64,000 nt of DNA from Christiangramia sp. (lineage in GTDB: Bacteria > Bacteroidota > Bacteroidia > Flavobacteriales > Flavobacteriaceae): assembly GCF_029937855.1 (NCBI RefSeq), contig NZ_JAPYPC010000001.1, positions 133,275-197,274 of the forward strand. Reading direction: 5' to 3'. The notes beneath the pieces were generated by a model. The model saw only the letters and a program-made list of their open reading frames with translations. It was not told where the DNA came from and ran no database searches. A program made the translations under genes and the position numbers. Positions 17,261 through 26,784 of the stretch are shown here, one piece after another (the first letter of the stretch is position 1; every line of letters begins with the position of its first letter).

Positions 17261-17928
17261 TAAAAAAAATTTTCAAATTTATATTTAAGGTACTGCTGGG
17301 CCTTTTTCTTTTCAGCATTCTTATCGTAGTGATCTACAAATGGGTACCGGTGCCTTTTACACCTTTAATGGCAATAAGATATTTTGAAAATCCCGAAGAG
17401 CCTTTTGAGCATGACTGGGAGCCTATGGAAAATATTTCCAGGCATCTTCAACTTGCAGTTATCGCAAGTGAAGATCAAAATTTCACCAACCATAGCGGAT
17501 TTGATTTTGAAGCAATTCAGAAAGCTATGGAAGATAACAGGTCTGGCCGCAAAATTAGAGGTGCTTCTACCATTTCGCAACAAACTGCTAAGAACGTTTT
17601 TCTCTGGCCTGGAAGAACCTGGTTTAGAAAAGGATTGGAAGCTTATTTTACTTTCTTAATCGAGATCATCTGGAGCAAAGAGCGAATTCTTGAAGTCTAC
17701 CTGAATAGTATTGAAATGGGAAAAGGAATTTATGGAGCCCAGGCAGCGGCTGAATACTGGTTTAAAAAAGATGCTGTTAATCTAAGTCCTTATGAAGCCG
17801 CAGCGATTGCTGCAGTTTTACCAAATCCTCGGGAATATCGAGCTAATCCGGCTTCAGATTTTATTCAAAGAAGAAAGAACTGGATTGTACGGCAAATGCA
17901 GAATTATGGAAAATTCATTTTAGAATAA
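17257..17928 (+). CDS. mtgA: Monofunctional peptidoglycan glycosyltransferase
   Basis: Polymerises lipid II into glycan strands. One N-terminal membrane helix (about 8-28) is followed by a GT51 domain: motif 1 VIASEDQNFTNHSGFD with the catalytic Glu, motif 2 RGASTISQQTAKNVFLW, motif 3 KERILEVYLNSIEMG, and the GIYGAQAAAEYWF segment. No transpeptidase domain follows, hence monofunctional. Length 223. It overlaps the oxidoreductase gene by 4 nt and shares one base (TAATG) with the GreA-like gene downstream. Confidence 0.95.
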   Translation: MIKKIFKFIFKVLLGLFLFSILIVVIYKWVPVPFTPLMAIRYFENPEEPFEHDWEPMENISRHLQLAVIASEDQNFTNHSGFDFEAIQKAMEDNRSGRKIRGASTISQQTAKNVFLWPGRTWFRKGLEAYFTFLIEIIWSKERILEVYLNSIEMGKGIYGAQAAAEYWFKKDAVNLSPYEAAAIAAVLPNPREYRANPASDFIQRRKNWIVRQMQNYGKFILE

Positions 17929-18383
17929 TGAAAGACTTAGAGCGATCCGCATTAATTCATATTTGTCAAGAATACCTGGATAAAAAAGTTGCTGTTGTGC
18001 GTAATGCTATGAACGGTCTCAAGGAGGACCTTGAAAATGAATCTAAAAGTAGTGCCGGGGACAAATATGAAACCGGCAGGGAAATGATTAATATTGAATG
18101 GAATAAACTCACCGTTCAGTTAAATGAATATGATCGTCTTGCTCAAATTCTTAAAAGGATCGAGGAGCATAAACCTTCTAGAAAGGCAGTTTTGGGAAGT
18201 ATAGTTTTTACAGATGCCGCGAATTATTTTATTTCAATTCCGGCGGGAGAAATTCAAATAGCTGGTAAAAAATATTATGCAGTTGGCGTAAAAGCACCGG
18301 TTGCACAGCAGCTTCTTGGAAAAGAAAAAGGAGATCAGTTTGTAATGAATGGGAAAGAGTTTAATATCATAGAGGTCATTTAA
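17928..18383 (+). CDS. GreA/GreB-like protein
   Basis: A 151-residue protein with an N-terminal helical half containing ESKSSAGDKYETGREM and a C-terminal beta domain (YFISIPAGEI, YYAVGVKAPVAQQLLGKEKG, EFNIIEVI) resembling the GreA/GreB C-terminal domain with its P-x-xxLLGKxxGD pattern. The SAGDKYETGR segment resembles the acidic, Gre-type hairpin tip region but is not the standard one. Related proteins in flavobacterial annotations are often labelled 3-oxoacyl-ACP synthase, which nothing in the sequence supports. A transcription-factor-like role near RNA polymerase is inference. It overlaps the convergent ABC gene end by 8 nt. Confidence 0.65.
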   Translation: MKDLERSALIHICQEYLDKKVAVVRNAMNGLKEDLENESKSSAGDKYETGREMINIEWNKLTVQLNEYDRLAQILKRIEEHKPSRKAVLGSIVFTDAANYFISIPAGEIQIAGKKYYAVGVKAPVAQQLLGKEKGDQFVMNGKEFNIIEVI

Positions 18384-19344
18384 GTCGTTCCTTTATAAGT
18401 GTTTCAGAAATTTTGAGTTTTATTTTTTTCCCTGTAGCTATGTTTTTTTCATGATCTATCAGGATTTTTTCTCCATTTAAATCGGCTTCGATTAAATAGT
18501 TCTCCCCTTTAAAATATGTTTTAGTTACTGTGGCTTCAATATCTGATTTACGGACAAATTTTATCTCGTGAGGATAGAGCAGTACTCTTTTTCTACTCGA
18601 TTTATTTTTACTGATGTTTTTCAGCATCACATGATTTACATCTCCAAAAAGCGATGCTACGTATTTATTTGGCGGGTTTTGATATAAATCTTCCGGAGTT
18701 CCTTCGGCATAGATCCTGGCATTTTTTAAAACAAAAGTCTTGTCTGCAAACGATAATGCGTCGGTACTGTCATGCGTAGCGATCATACAGGTTATATTTT
18801 TCTCTTTTAGATATGAAAATAGCCTTCTCCTTAAATTATTTTTTCTGAAATGATCTATATGACTAAATGGTTCATCGAGCAATAAAATTTCAGGTTCTTT
18901 TGCCAATGCCCGCGCCAGGGCGATTCGCTGTTGTTGGCCACCGCTTAATAATTTGGCTTTTCTATTAGCCAGATCTTCCATTTCCACTACTTCCAGAAGC
19001 TCTTTAATTCTTCGTTGCTTTTTTACAGGATAGAAGTTGCTCAAATGCTTTCCAACATTTTCAGCAGCGTTTAGTGGAAGCATTAGGTCAAAATCCTGGG
19101 CCAGGTATTTGATAAACGGCTCCCCCGGAACCAGATTAAAATTGGGTCCCAATAGTTCTTTATCTTTCCAGGTGATTTTACCATCAGTGTGAAGTAAGCC
19201 GTAAATAAGCTTTAAGAGTGTACTTTTTCCGCAACCGCTTTCTCCAATTACTGAAATATTCTCTCCGCTCTCTATCTCAAAATTGAGGTTCTTTATAACC
19301 GGTTCCTTATCATAAGCAAAAGATACATTCTGAAGTTTCAGCAT
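18376..19344 (-). CDS. ABC transporter ATP-binding protein
   Basis: A 322-residue ATPase subunit: Walker A GESGCGKST, signature LSGGQQQRIALARAL, Walker B ILLLDEPFSHID, and a switch His in MIATHDSTDAL. After the ATPase domain a C-terminal beta region (from about 215) resembles the regulatory domain of iron/polyamine-type importers. I start it at the ATG at 19344 (MLKLQNVSFAY); the longer frame to 19395 would run through a terminator hairpin (19382-19407). No permease or binding protein gene is adjacent, so its partner and substrate are unknown. Confidence 0.85.
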   Translation of the reverse strand: MLKLQNVSFAYDKEPVIKNLNFEIESGENISVIGESGCGKSTLLKLIYGLLHTDGKITWKDKELLGPNFNLVPGEPFIKYLAQDFDLMLPLNAAENVGKHLSNFYPVKKQRRIKELLEVVEMEDLANRKAKLLSGGQQQRIALARALAKEPEILLLDEPFSHIDHFRKNNLRRRLFSYLKEKNITCMIATHDSTDALSFADKTFVLKNARIYAEGTPEDLYQNPPNKYVASLFGDVNHVMLKNISKNKSSRKRVLLYPHEIKFVRKSDIEATVTKTYFKGENYLIEADLNGEKILIDHEKNIATGKKIKLKISETLIKERLK

Positions 19345-19381
19345 AATGGTAAAATAGTAGTAGTGGCAATTTAAAATAAAA

Positions 19382-19407
19382 AAAGCGCGGAGCATAATCC
19401 GCGCTTT
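19382..19407 (-). terminator. Terminator after the S9 peptidase gene
   Basis: Read leftward: stem AAAGCGCGGA/TCCGCGCTTT, six-base loop, then a T-run. It ends the S9 peptidase transcript ahead of the ABC gene and argues against a start codon at 19395 for the latter. Confidence 0.75.
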
Positions 19408-19445
19408 AGATTCAGAAATAAAATAAAAATTTCTTGAAACCGACT

Positions 19446-19472
19446 ATTCCCGAGGCGGAGCCGTCGGGGAAT
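19446..19472. repeat. GC-rich intergenic palindrome
   Basis: An imperfect palindrome (ATTCCCGA-GGC-GGA-GCC-G-TCGGGGAAT, one bulge) in otherwise AT-rich DNA, between the S9 gene stop and its terminator. The base composition and compact fold suggest a REP-like dispersed element; no second full copy is seen in this window. Confidence 0.4.
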
Positions 19473-19486
19473 TTGTAATTTAAAGG

Positions 19487-21646
19487 TTATCCTTTTACTT
19501 TTTTATCAGTTTCACTGGGAAGCGTTTCATAACCCATATTATAAAGGGTGAAGCCAAAAACATCGGCATATTCTTCAATGATCATGCTGGTGGGTTTCCC
19601 TGCCCCATGACCAGCTTTAGTTTCAATTCGTATCAAAACTGGTTCGTTTCCAGCATGCTTTTCCTGTAATTCCGCAGCAAATTTGAATGAATGAGCTGGC
19701 ACCACACGATCGTCATGATCTCCCGTAGTGACCATGGTCGCAGGATATTCCACTCCCTTTTTGACATTATGCACAGGAGAATATTCATACAAATAATTGA
19801 ACATTTCCTTATTATCTTCAGAAGTTCCATAGTCATAAGCCCAACCTGCTCCGGCAGTAAAAGTATGGTACCTAAGCATGTCCATAACTCCAACAGCAGG
19901 TAAGGCAACCTGCATTAGGTCTGGACGCTGTGTCATGGTCGCTCCTACTAGAAGCCCGCCATTGGAACCACCTCTAATTGCAAGGTAATCGCTGGAAGTA
20001 TAATTGTTTTCGATAAGATATTCAGCAGCAGCGATAAAATCATCAAACACATTCTGTTTCTTAAGCTTGGTGCCCGCATCGTGCCATTCTTTACCGTATT
20101 CTCCGCCACCGCGAAGGTTAGGAACGGCATAAATTCCTCCCTGCTCTAACCATACACTCATAGCGGTGCTGAAACCTGGAGTAAGGCTTATATTGAAACC
20201 ACCGTATCCGTAAAGAATGGTTGGATTTTTTCCGTTCATCTCTGTTCCCTTCTTGTGGGTAATGATCATGGGAACTTTGGTGCCATCTTTAGAATTATAG
20301 AAAACCTGTTTGCTTTCATAATTCTCAGGATTAAAATCGATATTCGGTTTGTTATAGACTTCTGAAGTACCTTCTTCGATATTATATTTGTAGATGGTAC
20401 CCGGAGTTACATAATTGGTAAATGAATAATATAAAACCTCTTCATCTTCTTTCGCTCCAAAACCACCGGCTGAACCAATTCCAGGAAGTTCAACTTCACG
20501 AACCAGTTTACCTTCAGCATCATATTGTTTTACTTTTGAAATGGCGTCTACCATATATTCAGCAAAGAAATCACCTCCTGCCGTAGACGGACTCAGTACA
20601 TTTTCTGTTTCCGGTATAAAATCTTTCCAGTTTTCTGGAGTGGGATTGGAAGCATCCACGCTCACCACACGCTTATTCGGGGCATCAAGGTTCGTGACAA
20701 AAAACAGTTTGCTGCCGTCATTTTTTAATAAATAGGTGTCGGTTTTTTCATTATCCAAAATAGTAATCAGTTCGGGATTCTCTTTGGTAAGATCCATTAA
20801 GAATAATTTTCCGCCGGAAGTTGAATTTCGCGCAAAAATAGTAAGATAATGATCATCTTCAGTAACACTTCCACCTACATATCTATGTTTTTGATTAGAA
20901 GTATCTCCGAAAATCACTTTATCTTCAGACTGTGGAGTTCCCAATTTGTGATAGTATAGCTTATGCTGATCTGTTTTAGCTGAAAGTTCACTGCCATCTG
21001 GCTTGTCATAGCTGGAATAGTAAAAACCATCATTTCCTTTCCATGACATTCCGCTGAATTTTACATCCTTTATAGTATCACCCAGAATTTCCTTGTTTTC
21101 AGCGTTCATTATGATGATCTTCCTCCAGTCGCTTCCTCCTTCTGAAATGGCATAGGCGAATTTTTCACCATCTTTGGAAAAACTTAATCCGCCGAGAGAA
21201 GTTGTACCATCTTCACTAAATTTGTTTGGATCCAGGAAGATTTCAGCTTCACCATCTTCTCCTTTTTTGCGATACATTACGCTTTGGTTCTGTAAGCCGT
21301 CATTTTTAAAGAAATAGATATAATCTCCTTCGGTAAAAGGGGCACTTAATTTTTCATAATCCCAAAGCTGGGTTAACCTTTCTTTTAATTTATCCCGGTA
21401 TGGTATATTATCGAGATAATTAAAAGTCACTTTATTTTGGGCCTCCACCCAGTTTTCAGTTTCCTCACTGCGATCATCTTCCAACCAGCGATAAGGATCT
21501 TTTACTTCGGTTCCAAAATAATCGGTAACGGTATCTACTTTTTTAGTTTCTGGATAATTCAAGGCAGTAGTTTCATTTTTTTTATTGTCATCATTACAGG
21601 AGGCTAATAATCCTGTAGCAATGACCATAGTAATGATTTTTTTCAT
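19487..21646 (-). CDS. Prolyl oligopeptidase (S9A) lipoprotein
   Basis: A 719-residue serine peptidase that cleaves after proline in small peptides. A signal peptide ends with lipobox LLASC (Cys17), so it should be lipid-anchored in the envelope. The N-terminal beta-propeller starts after DPYRWLEDD; the C-terminal alpha/beta-hydrolase domain has the nucleophile Ser in [12 protein letters not shown], the Asp in [11 protein letters not shown] and the His in KAGHGAGKP. Family length is about 700, so the gene is complete. It is flanked by terminators on both sides and is probably monocistronic. Confidence 0.93.
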   Translation of the reverse strand: MKKIITMVIATGLLASCNDDNKKNETTALNYPETKKVDTVTDYFGTEVKDPYRWLEDDRSEETENWVEAQNKVTFNYLDNIPYRDKLKERLTQLWDYEKLSAPFTEGDYIYFFKNDGLQNQSVMYRKKGEDGEAEIFLDPNKFSEDGTTSLGGLSFSKDGEKFAYAISEGGSDWRKIIIMNAENKEILGDTIKDVKFSGMSWKGNDGFYYSSYDKPDGSELSAKTDQHKLYYHKLGTPQSEDKVIFGDTSNQKHRYVGGSVTEDDHYLTIFARNSTSGGKLFLMDLTKENPELITILDNEKTDTYLLKNDGSKLFFVTNLDAPNKRVVSVDASNPTPENWKDFIPETENVLSPSTAGGDFFAEYMVDAISKVKQYDAEGKLVREVELPGIGSAGGFGAKEDEEVLYYSFTNYVTPGTIYKYNIEEGTSEVYNKPNIDFNPENYESKQVFYNSKDGTKVPMIITHKKGTEMNGKNPTILYGYGGFNISLTPGFSTAMSVWLEQGGIYAVPNLRGGGEYGKEWHDAGTKLKKQNVFDDFIAAAEYLIENNYTSSDYLAIRGGSNGGLLVGATMTQRPDLMQVALPAVGVMDMLRYHTFTAGAGWAYDYGTSEDNKEMFNYLYEYSPVHNVKKGVEYPATMVTTGDHDDRVVPAHSFKFAAELQEKHAGNEPVLIRIETKAGHGAGKPTSMIIEEYADVFGFTLYNMGYETLPSETDKKVKG

Positions 21647-21678
21647 GTTATAGGTTTCAATTTTAAATAAATAAGTAT

Positions 21679-21711
21679 AAAAAAGGCCTGAAAGTTACAT
21701 CCTTTCAGGCC
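21679..21711 (-). terminator. Terminator after asd
   Basis: Read leftward: stem GGCCTGAAAG/CTTTCAGGCC around a seven-base loop, then TTTTTT. It separates asd from the S9 peptidase gene. Confidence 0.85.
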
Positions 21712-21736
21712 CTTAAGATATTAATTATTTAAATCT

Positions 21737-22726
21737 TTATACCAGCTTGTTTTCCAAAAGATATTCGGCAATTTGAACAGCATTGGTCGCCGCACCTTTT
21801 CTAAGGTTATCGGCAACAATCCACATATTTAAAGTATTGGGTTGCGAATAATCCCTGCGGATCCTTCCCACAAACACATCATCTTTTCCTTCAGCATAAA
21901 TAGGCATGGGATAGGTATTTACAGATGGATTATCCTGAACGGTGATTCCGGGGAAATCTGCCAGCAATTGTCTTACCTCGACTTCATCAAAATCTTTCCT
22001 GAATTCAATATTTACAGATTCTGAATGTCCCCCAACTACTGGAATTCTAATGGCCGTAGCTGTAACATTTACAGAATCGTCTCCCAGGATCTTCTTTGTT
22101 TCATTGCTAAGTTTCATTTCCTCTTTGGTATAGCCATTTTCCTGAAAAACATCACAATGAGGCAGCGCATTTCTATGAATAGGGTAAGGATACGCCATTT
22201 CGCCGTTCTCGCCGGCATATTCATTTTCCAATTGCTGAACAGCCTTAACACCAGTTCCTGTGATAGATTGGTAAGTAGAAACAACCACCCGCTTTATTCC
22301 GTAGGTGTCGTGTAGTGGTTTAAGCGCCATTAAAAGCTGGATCGTAGAGCAATTTGGGTTTGCAATGACCTTATCTGTTTTTGTAAGAAGTTTGGCATTG
22401 ATTTCCGGGATCACCAGTTTATTCTCCGGATTCATTCTCCATGCTGAAGAATTATCAATTACGGTAGTGCCTGCTTCAGCAAATTTAGGTGCCCATTCCA
22501 GGGAAGTTTCTCCTCCTGCTGAAAAGATGGCGATCTCAGGTTTTAAGGAAACTGCTTTTTCCAAACCGATGATCTCATATTCCTCATTTTTAAATGTGAC
22601 GTTTTTTCCTACAGATCTTTCTGAGGCTACAGGAATTAATTCGGTAAGCGGAAAATTTCTTTCTTCCAGAACTTTTAGCATTACGCTTCCCACCATTCCG
22701 GTGGCTCCAACAACAGCTACTTTCAT
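21737..22726 (-). CDS. asd: Aspartate-semialdehyde dehydrogenase
   Basis: NADPH-dependent reduction of aspartyl phosphate to the semialdehyde, feeding lysine/diaminopimelate, threonine and methionine synthesis. Begins MKVAVVGATGMVGSVMLKVL (nucleotide-binding loop); active-site Cys in NPNCSTIQLLMAL; SGTG-like loop as YQSITGTGVKA; C-terminal catalytic His in VVGGHSESVNIEF. Length 329 is normal. Transcribed alone between two hairpin terminators, from a -7 element at 22757-22764. Confidence 0.96.
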   Translation of the reverse strand: MKVAVVGATGMVGSVMLKVLEERNFPLTELIPVASERSVGKNVTFKNEEYEIIGLEKAVSLKPEIAIFSAGGETSLEWAPKFAEAGTTVIDNSSAWRMNPENKLVIPEINAKLLTKTDKVIANPNCSTIQLLMALKPLHDTYGIKRVVVSTYQSITGTGVKAVQQLENEYAGENGEMAYPYPIHRNALPHCDVFQENGYTKEEMKLSNETKKILGDDSVNVTATAIRIPVVGGHSESVNIEFRKDFDEVEVRQLLADFPGITVQDNPSVNTYPMPIYAEGKDDVFVGRIRRDYSQPNTLNMWIVADNLRKGAATNAVQIAEYLLENKLV

Positions 22727-22756
22727 TTTACAGAGTGCTTTTTAATAATTTGAATG

Positions 22757-22764
22757 CAAAGGTA
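22757..22764 (-). promoter_or_regulatory. -7 element upstream of asd
   Basis: Leftward TACCTTTG, followed by C, fits TAnnTTTGC and lies about 31 nt before the asd start. No clear -33 TTTG is at standard distance. Confidence 0.45.
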
Positions 22765-22846
22765 TTAGTTGCAGATAAACCTAATGTGTTTAAAACCAAA
22801 AAATTGTCCTGATTACAGAAATTTATACGCATTTGTAGATTTTGTT

Positions 22847-22876
22847 AAAAAAAGACCCCCGGTGTTTGCCGGGGGT
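22847..22876 (-). terminator. Terminator after mscL
   Basis: Read leftward: stem ACCCCCGG/CCGGGGGT with a six-base loop, then C and seven T. Confidence 0.88.
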
Positions 22877-22914
22877 TTGGTTAAAATAAGTAGTGTAGCG
22901 GTAAGCGTACTTCT

Positions 22915-23343
22915 TTATGAATTTTGTCTTTTTAGTTCGTCACGTATTTCTGTAAGCAACTCTTCAGGTGTTGGTCCTTTTGGAGCCGGCGCGGCAGGAA
23001 CATCCTCTTTTTTCTTCATGTTTTCGTAAGCACGTAACACCAAAAATATAAAGAATGCTATAATTATAAAATATATAATTGCCTGTAATAAATTACCGTA
23101 GGTGATCACAGCCGCTTCAGCTTCTCTCGCAGCATCAAGACTTTCATAATTATTTCCATCAAGAGAGAAGAATTTTTGGGAGAAATCTATTCCTCCTGTG
23201 AAAATACCGATAATGGGCATAATAACATCATCTACAAGCGAGCTTACAATTTTGTTAAAAGCGGCACCTATGACCACCGCAGTAGCCAGCATGATAATAT
23301 CCTTTTTAAACAGGAATTCTTTAAAGTCTTTGAAAAAGGCCAT
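22915..23343 (-). CDS. mscL: Large-conductance mechanosensitive channel
   Basis: Inner-membrane tension-gated channel that releases solutes on hypo-osmotic shock. Two membrane helices: TM1 about 15-40 with the family pattern [20 protein letters not shown], and TM2 about 85-110 ([19 protein letters not shown]), followed by a charged cytoplasmic helix ([17 protein letters not shown]). Length 142 is typical. It is 51 nt downstream of alr on the same strand and has its own terminator. Confidence 0.95.
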   Translation of the reverse strand: MAFFKDFKEFLFKKDIIMLATAVVIGAAFNKIVSSLVDDVIMPIIGIFTGGIDFSQKFFSLDGNNYESLDAAREAEAAVITYGNLLQAIIYFIIIAFFIFLVLRAYENMKKKEDVPAAPAPKGPTPEELLTEIRDELKRQNS

Positions 23344-23394
23344 TTTTAAGGGGTTTAGCGTTAGGTGTCGCCTAATTTAGGTAAAAAATACTAA

Positions 23395-24519
23395 TTATTG
23401 ATTTTCAACTTTTTCTGGAATAATCTTGCGGGTTACCCTTCTTTGGATTCCGGTTATTAATTCATAGGAAATTGTGCCACCTGATTCGGCAAATTCAACG
23501 GGATGCTGGTCACCTCCAAAGATTATGACTTCATCCCCTTCTTCACAGGCAATGCCGGTAACATCTATCATGATAATATCCATACATACATTTCCCACGA
23601 TTGGAGCGAATTTCCCCTTCACTAGTACTCCGGCTTTTTTCTTACCATAAATACGGTTAATTCCATCTGCGTGGCCAACCGGTAAAGTAGCGATCCTGGA
23701 AGGCTTTTCGATTTTATGTGCACGGTTATATCCAACGGTGTCACCTTGATCCAGAGGCCGTATTTGCGAAATAATAGTTTTTAGTTTTCCAATCGGTTTT
23801 AAATGTGGGTCTATAGTTTTGTCATTTCCGTATCCATAGAGTCCAATTCCTGTTCTTACCATGCTAAAAGCGGCTTTTGGATAATTAATTACTCCTGAAG
23901 TATTGCAAATATGCAGTAAGGGTTCGTAATCAAGATCCTTGATGAGTTCCCAGCTCATTTTTCTGAAAAGATCTATCTGCCCAACCGTGAAATCCCTTTC
24001 TTTCCAGTCTTCACTTGCTGCAAGATGTGAGAATACCGAAGCTATTTTTAAGCTTGAAGTATCCCAAATCAATTCTTTTATTCTTGATATTTCTGGTTGA
24101 TCAAAACCTAAGCGGTTGAGACCGGTATTCAATTTAATATGAACAGGATAATTTTTTTGGTTGAGCTTTTCTGCTACAGAAATAAATGAATTTAGTGTTT
24201 TTTCACTATAGAGATTGGGTTCCAGGCAATGTTCTATAATTTCTTCAAAATGGGTGAACTGAGGATGTAGTACCAGTATTGGTGTGGTGACACCATTTTC
24301 CCGCAGCCTAACGCCTTCTTCCACGTAAGCCACGGCAAAATAATCGGTTCCCAGTTCTTCGAGTTTTTTTGCGATCGCAACAGAATCACTTCCGTAGGCG
24401 TGAGCCTTAACAACCGAAAGGAATTTTACATCAGGATCTATTTTAGATTTTAAAAACCGATAATTATGGGCCAGGTTACCTAGATTGATTTCCAGAACGG
24501 TTTCATTGGCTTCAGGCAT
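23395..24519 (-). CDS. alr: Alanine racemase
   Basis: PLP enzyme that interconverts L- and D-alanine for peptidoglycan. The PLP lysine is Lys38 in [11 protein letters not shown] (commonly VVKANAYG), and the second catalytic base is the Tyr in VGYNRAH. The C-terminal beta domain ends with [17 protein letters not shown] choose the start at 24519 ([14 protein letters not shown]), which overlaps the tdk stop by 8 nt and gives 374 residues; an ATG seven codons upstream would overlap tdk more. Coupled to tdk. Confidence 0.93.
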   Translation of the reverse strand: MPEANETVLEINLGNLAHNYRFLKSKIDPDVKFLSVVKAHAYGSDSVAIAKKLEELGTDYFAVAYVEEGVRLRENGVTTPILVLHPQFTHFEEIIEHCLEPNLYSEKTLNSFISVAEKLNQKNYPVHIKLNTGLNRLGFDQPEISRIKELIWDTSSLKIASVFSHLAASEDWKERDFTVGQIDLFRKMSWELIKDLDYEPLLHICNTSGVINYPKAAFSMVRTGIGLYGYGNDKTIDPHLKPIGKLKTIISQIRPLDQGDTVGYNRAHKIEKPSRIATLPVGHADGINRIYGKKKAGVLVKGKFAPIVGNVCMDIIMIDVTGIACEEGDEVIIFGGDQHPVEFAESGGTISYELITGIQRRVTRKIIPEKVENQ

Positions 24520-25159
24520 TTTCTTCTTTGGGTTTTTCATTCAATTCCTCAGCTTCATTAACATCAAGCTTTTTCACCCGTTCTTTCAGCATAGCTTTAT
24601 AATATGCAGCACGGCTTAATGGCTCATATTCTTCATTTTCACCTAAAAAGACAAGATCATCATTGATAGCTTTTCTGTAGCTGAATTGGGCTAAATTTCC
24701 GGTTCTGGTACAAACCGCATGAACTTTGGTCACATATTCAGCAGTAGCCATAAGATTAGGCATAGGGCCAAAAGGGTTTCCCTTAAAATCCATATCCAGG
24801 CCGGCAACGATTACGCGCACGCCTCGATTGGCCAGGTCGTTACAAACAGTTACTATCTCATCATCAAAAAACTGTGCTTCATCAATTCCCACCACATCAC
24901 ATCCATCTGCAAGAATACGAATATTAGAAGCTGAAGGCACCGGAGTGGAACGAATTTCATTGGCATCATGAGAAATCACCATTTCTTCGTCATAACGAAC
25001 GTCTATGGCAGGTTTGAATATCTCTACATTTTGCCTCGCAAATTTTGCACGTTTTAGTCTGCGGATGAGTTCTTCCGTTTTTCCGGAAAACATAGAGCCG
25101 CAAATAACCTCAATCCAGCCAAATTGCTCTTCGTGATTTACTGTATTTTCGAGAAACAT
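24512..25159 (-). CDS. tdk: Thymidine kinase, type II
   Basis: Phosphorylates thymidine in the salvage pathway. P-loop GSMFSGKT at residues 21-28, the catalytic Glu/Asp segment [13 protein letters not shown], and the lasso region SYRKAINDD. The two CxxC-type zinc pairs of most type II enzymes are missing: only one Cys remains in AVCTRTGN, and the C-terminal CRKHY-like segment reads SRAAYYKAM. Loss of the zinc site looks complete, but the fold motifs are intact. A TAAATTTG -7 element lies upstream at 25213-25220 (leftward). Coupled to alr. Confidence 0.93.
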   Translation of the reverse strand: MFLENTVNHEEQFGWIEVICGSMFSGKTEELIRRLKRAKFARQNVEIFKPAIDVRYDEEMVISHDANEIRSTPVPSASNIRILADGCDVVGIDEAQFFDDEIVTVCNDLANRGVRVIVAGLDMDFKGNPFGPMPNLMATAEYVTKVHAVCTRTGNLAQFSYRKAINDDLVFLGENEEYEPLSRAAYYKAMLKERVKKLDVNEAEELNEKPKEENA

Positions 25160-25351
25160 TTTGTATTTTTCAAATCGAAACGGGGAAATACCTCTTTCGC
25201 ATAAAGGTGGGACAAATTTATTAAAAATACAACCCTGGTGAAGGCCGAATCATTAAAGTTATAAAATAAGCTATCGCCTCATTTAGGGTATCAGGTCAAA
25301 TAATTATTGGTGAATTACATCTGATCGATAAAAAACAAAAAATATAAACAG

Positions 25352-26095
25352 ATGAAAAAGAAAATTGAAGCTGAACTTATTCGTATTGCTGAAAAAATTC
25401 TTCAGGAGAAAGGAAAAATGGATACTGTTCAACTAAAGAAAATTACAAAAGATCTTTATGAAAAACTAACTGTGCTGGCTTTTACAGAGAAGCATCTGGC
25501 AGAAGAGCCCCTTAAGGAAAAAAAGATCAAGGTTCAGGAACCAGTGCAGAGACAGCCAACAAATTTTTATGATGAATTTTTTCCTGACGGCACCGAGTAC
25601 AATGAGAATTCTGATGCTATTACGGAACCAAATACAGAAAAGATCAAAGACATCGTGGCACAAATGCCTCCGGAAACCGAGAAGGTAGATCATATGATGA
25701 ACCACATCAATGCAACTCCGGAAAGGCCTAATCAATCGAGTCCGGAACAGGAAAAAAGGGACTTCAGGAATATTGGGGTAGATTATGATAATCTTCCAGA
25801 TTTTGAGCCGGTAAACCATGTTGAAAAGGCAAATAAACCAAAGTCTTTAAATGATCGTTTGAAAAAAGGGATCAATATTGGTCTTAATGAGCGTTTAGCT
25901 TATATAAAACATTTATTTGCCGGGAATACGGCAGATTATAACAGGGTGCTTTCGCAATTAAATACTTTTAGCAGCCTGGAAGAAGCCAGAAAATTTATAG
26001 AAAAAGTGGTGAAGCCAGATTATAATCACTGGGAAGGTAAAGAGGCTTACGAAGAGCGTTTTATGGCGCATATTGAGAATAAATTCAGCAATTAG
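25352..26095 (+). CDS. Conserved hypothetical protein
   Basis: A 247-residue soluble protein with three parts: an N-terminal helical pair (1-50), a long acidic disordered-looking middle (about 55-160), and a conserved C-terminal helical domain (about 165-247; LNDRLKKGINIGLNERLAYI, then HLFAGN and NHWEGKEAYEERFM). The C-terminal segment looks like a domain common in Bacteroidota next to rsmI, but I cannot name a function. No signal peptide or membrane segment. It lies 13 nt upstream of rsmI. Confidence 0.75.
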   Translation: MKKKIEAELIRIAEKILQEKGKMDTVQLKKITKDLYEKLTVLAFTEKHLAEEPLKEKKIKVQEPVQRQPTNFYDEFFPDGTEYNENSDAITEPNTEKIKDIVAQMPPETEKVDHMMNHINATPERPNQSSPEQEKRDFRNIGVDYDNLPDFEPVNHVEKANKPKSLNDRLKKGINIGLNERLAYIKHLFAGNTADYNRVLSQLNTFSSLEEARKFIEKVVKPDYNHWEGKEAYEERFMAHIENKFSN

Positions 26096-26108
26096 CATAC
26101 TCTGAATT

Positions 26109-26780
26109 ATGGGGAAATTGTTTCTGGTTCCAACTCCAATTGGAAACCTGGAGGATATTACTTTGAGGGCTATAAGGGTGCTGAAAGAAGCAGATCTTAT
26201 CCTGGCTGAAGACACTCGAAATAGCGGAAAATTACTGAAGCATTTTGAAATTCAGACGCATATGCAAAGTCATCATATGCATAATGAACATAAAACCGTA
26301 GATCATATTGTTTCCCGAATTAAAGCGGGTGAAACCATCGCCCTGATTAGCGATGCGGGAACGCCGGCAATTTCAGATCCCGGATTTTTATTAACCAGGG
26401 CCTGTGTGGAAGCCGGGGTTGAGGTAGATTGTTTGCCCGGCGCTACAGCCTTTGTCCCGGCTTTGGTAAATAGCGGATTGCCTAACGATAAATTTGTTTT
26501 TGAAGGATTTCTTCCCGTAAAAAAAGGAAGGCAAACCCGTTTTAAGATGTTAGCTGAAGAAACCAGAACCATGGTTATTTATGAATCGCCTCATAAACTG
26601 GTGAAGACCTTGGGTCATTTTGTGGAATATTTTGGAGAAGATAGACGAGTGTCCGTTTCCCGAGAGATCACTAAAATACATGAAGAAACCATTCGGGGAA
26701 ATGCTACAGAAGTACTTCATCATTATACTAACAATCCGCCAAAAGGAGAGATTGTGGTAATTGTAGAAGGAAAATCCTGA
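26109..26780 (+). CDS. rsmI: 16S rRNA 2'-O-ribose C1402 methyltransferase
   Basis: SAM-dependent tetrapyrrole-methylase-fold enzyme that 2'-O-methylates C1402 in the decoding centre. Landmarks: GKLFLVPTPIGNLEDITLRA at the start, LAEDTRNSGKLLKHF, ALISDAGTPAISDPG, and CLPGATAFVPALVNSGL. At 223 residues it is shorter than E. coli RsmI (286) and lacks the C-terminal tail, which is usual in this phylum. The UDG-family gene begins 4 nt later. Confidence 0.95.
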   Translation: MGKLFLVPTPIGNLEDITLRAIRVLKEADLILAEDTRNSGKLLKHFEIQTHMQSHHMHNEHKTVDHIVSRIKAGETIALISDAGTPAISDPGFLLTRACVEAGVEVDCLPGATAFVPALVNSGLPNDKFVFEGFLPVKKGRQTRFKMLAEETRTMVIYESPHKLVKTLGHFVEYFGEDRRVSVSREITKIHEETIRGNATEVLHHYTNNPPKGEIVVIVEGKS

Positions 26781-26784
26781 TATT

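Noticed and set aside
19345-19395. Longer N terminus for the ABC ATPase
   Set aside because: The extension runs through the terminator hairpin at 19382-19407, and the family starts at MLKLQNVSFAY.
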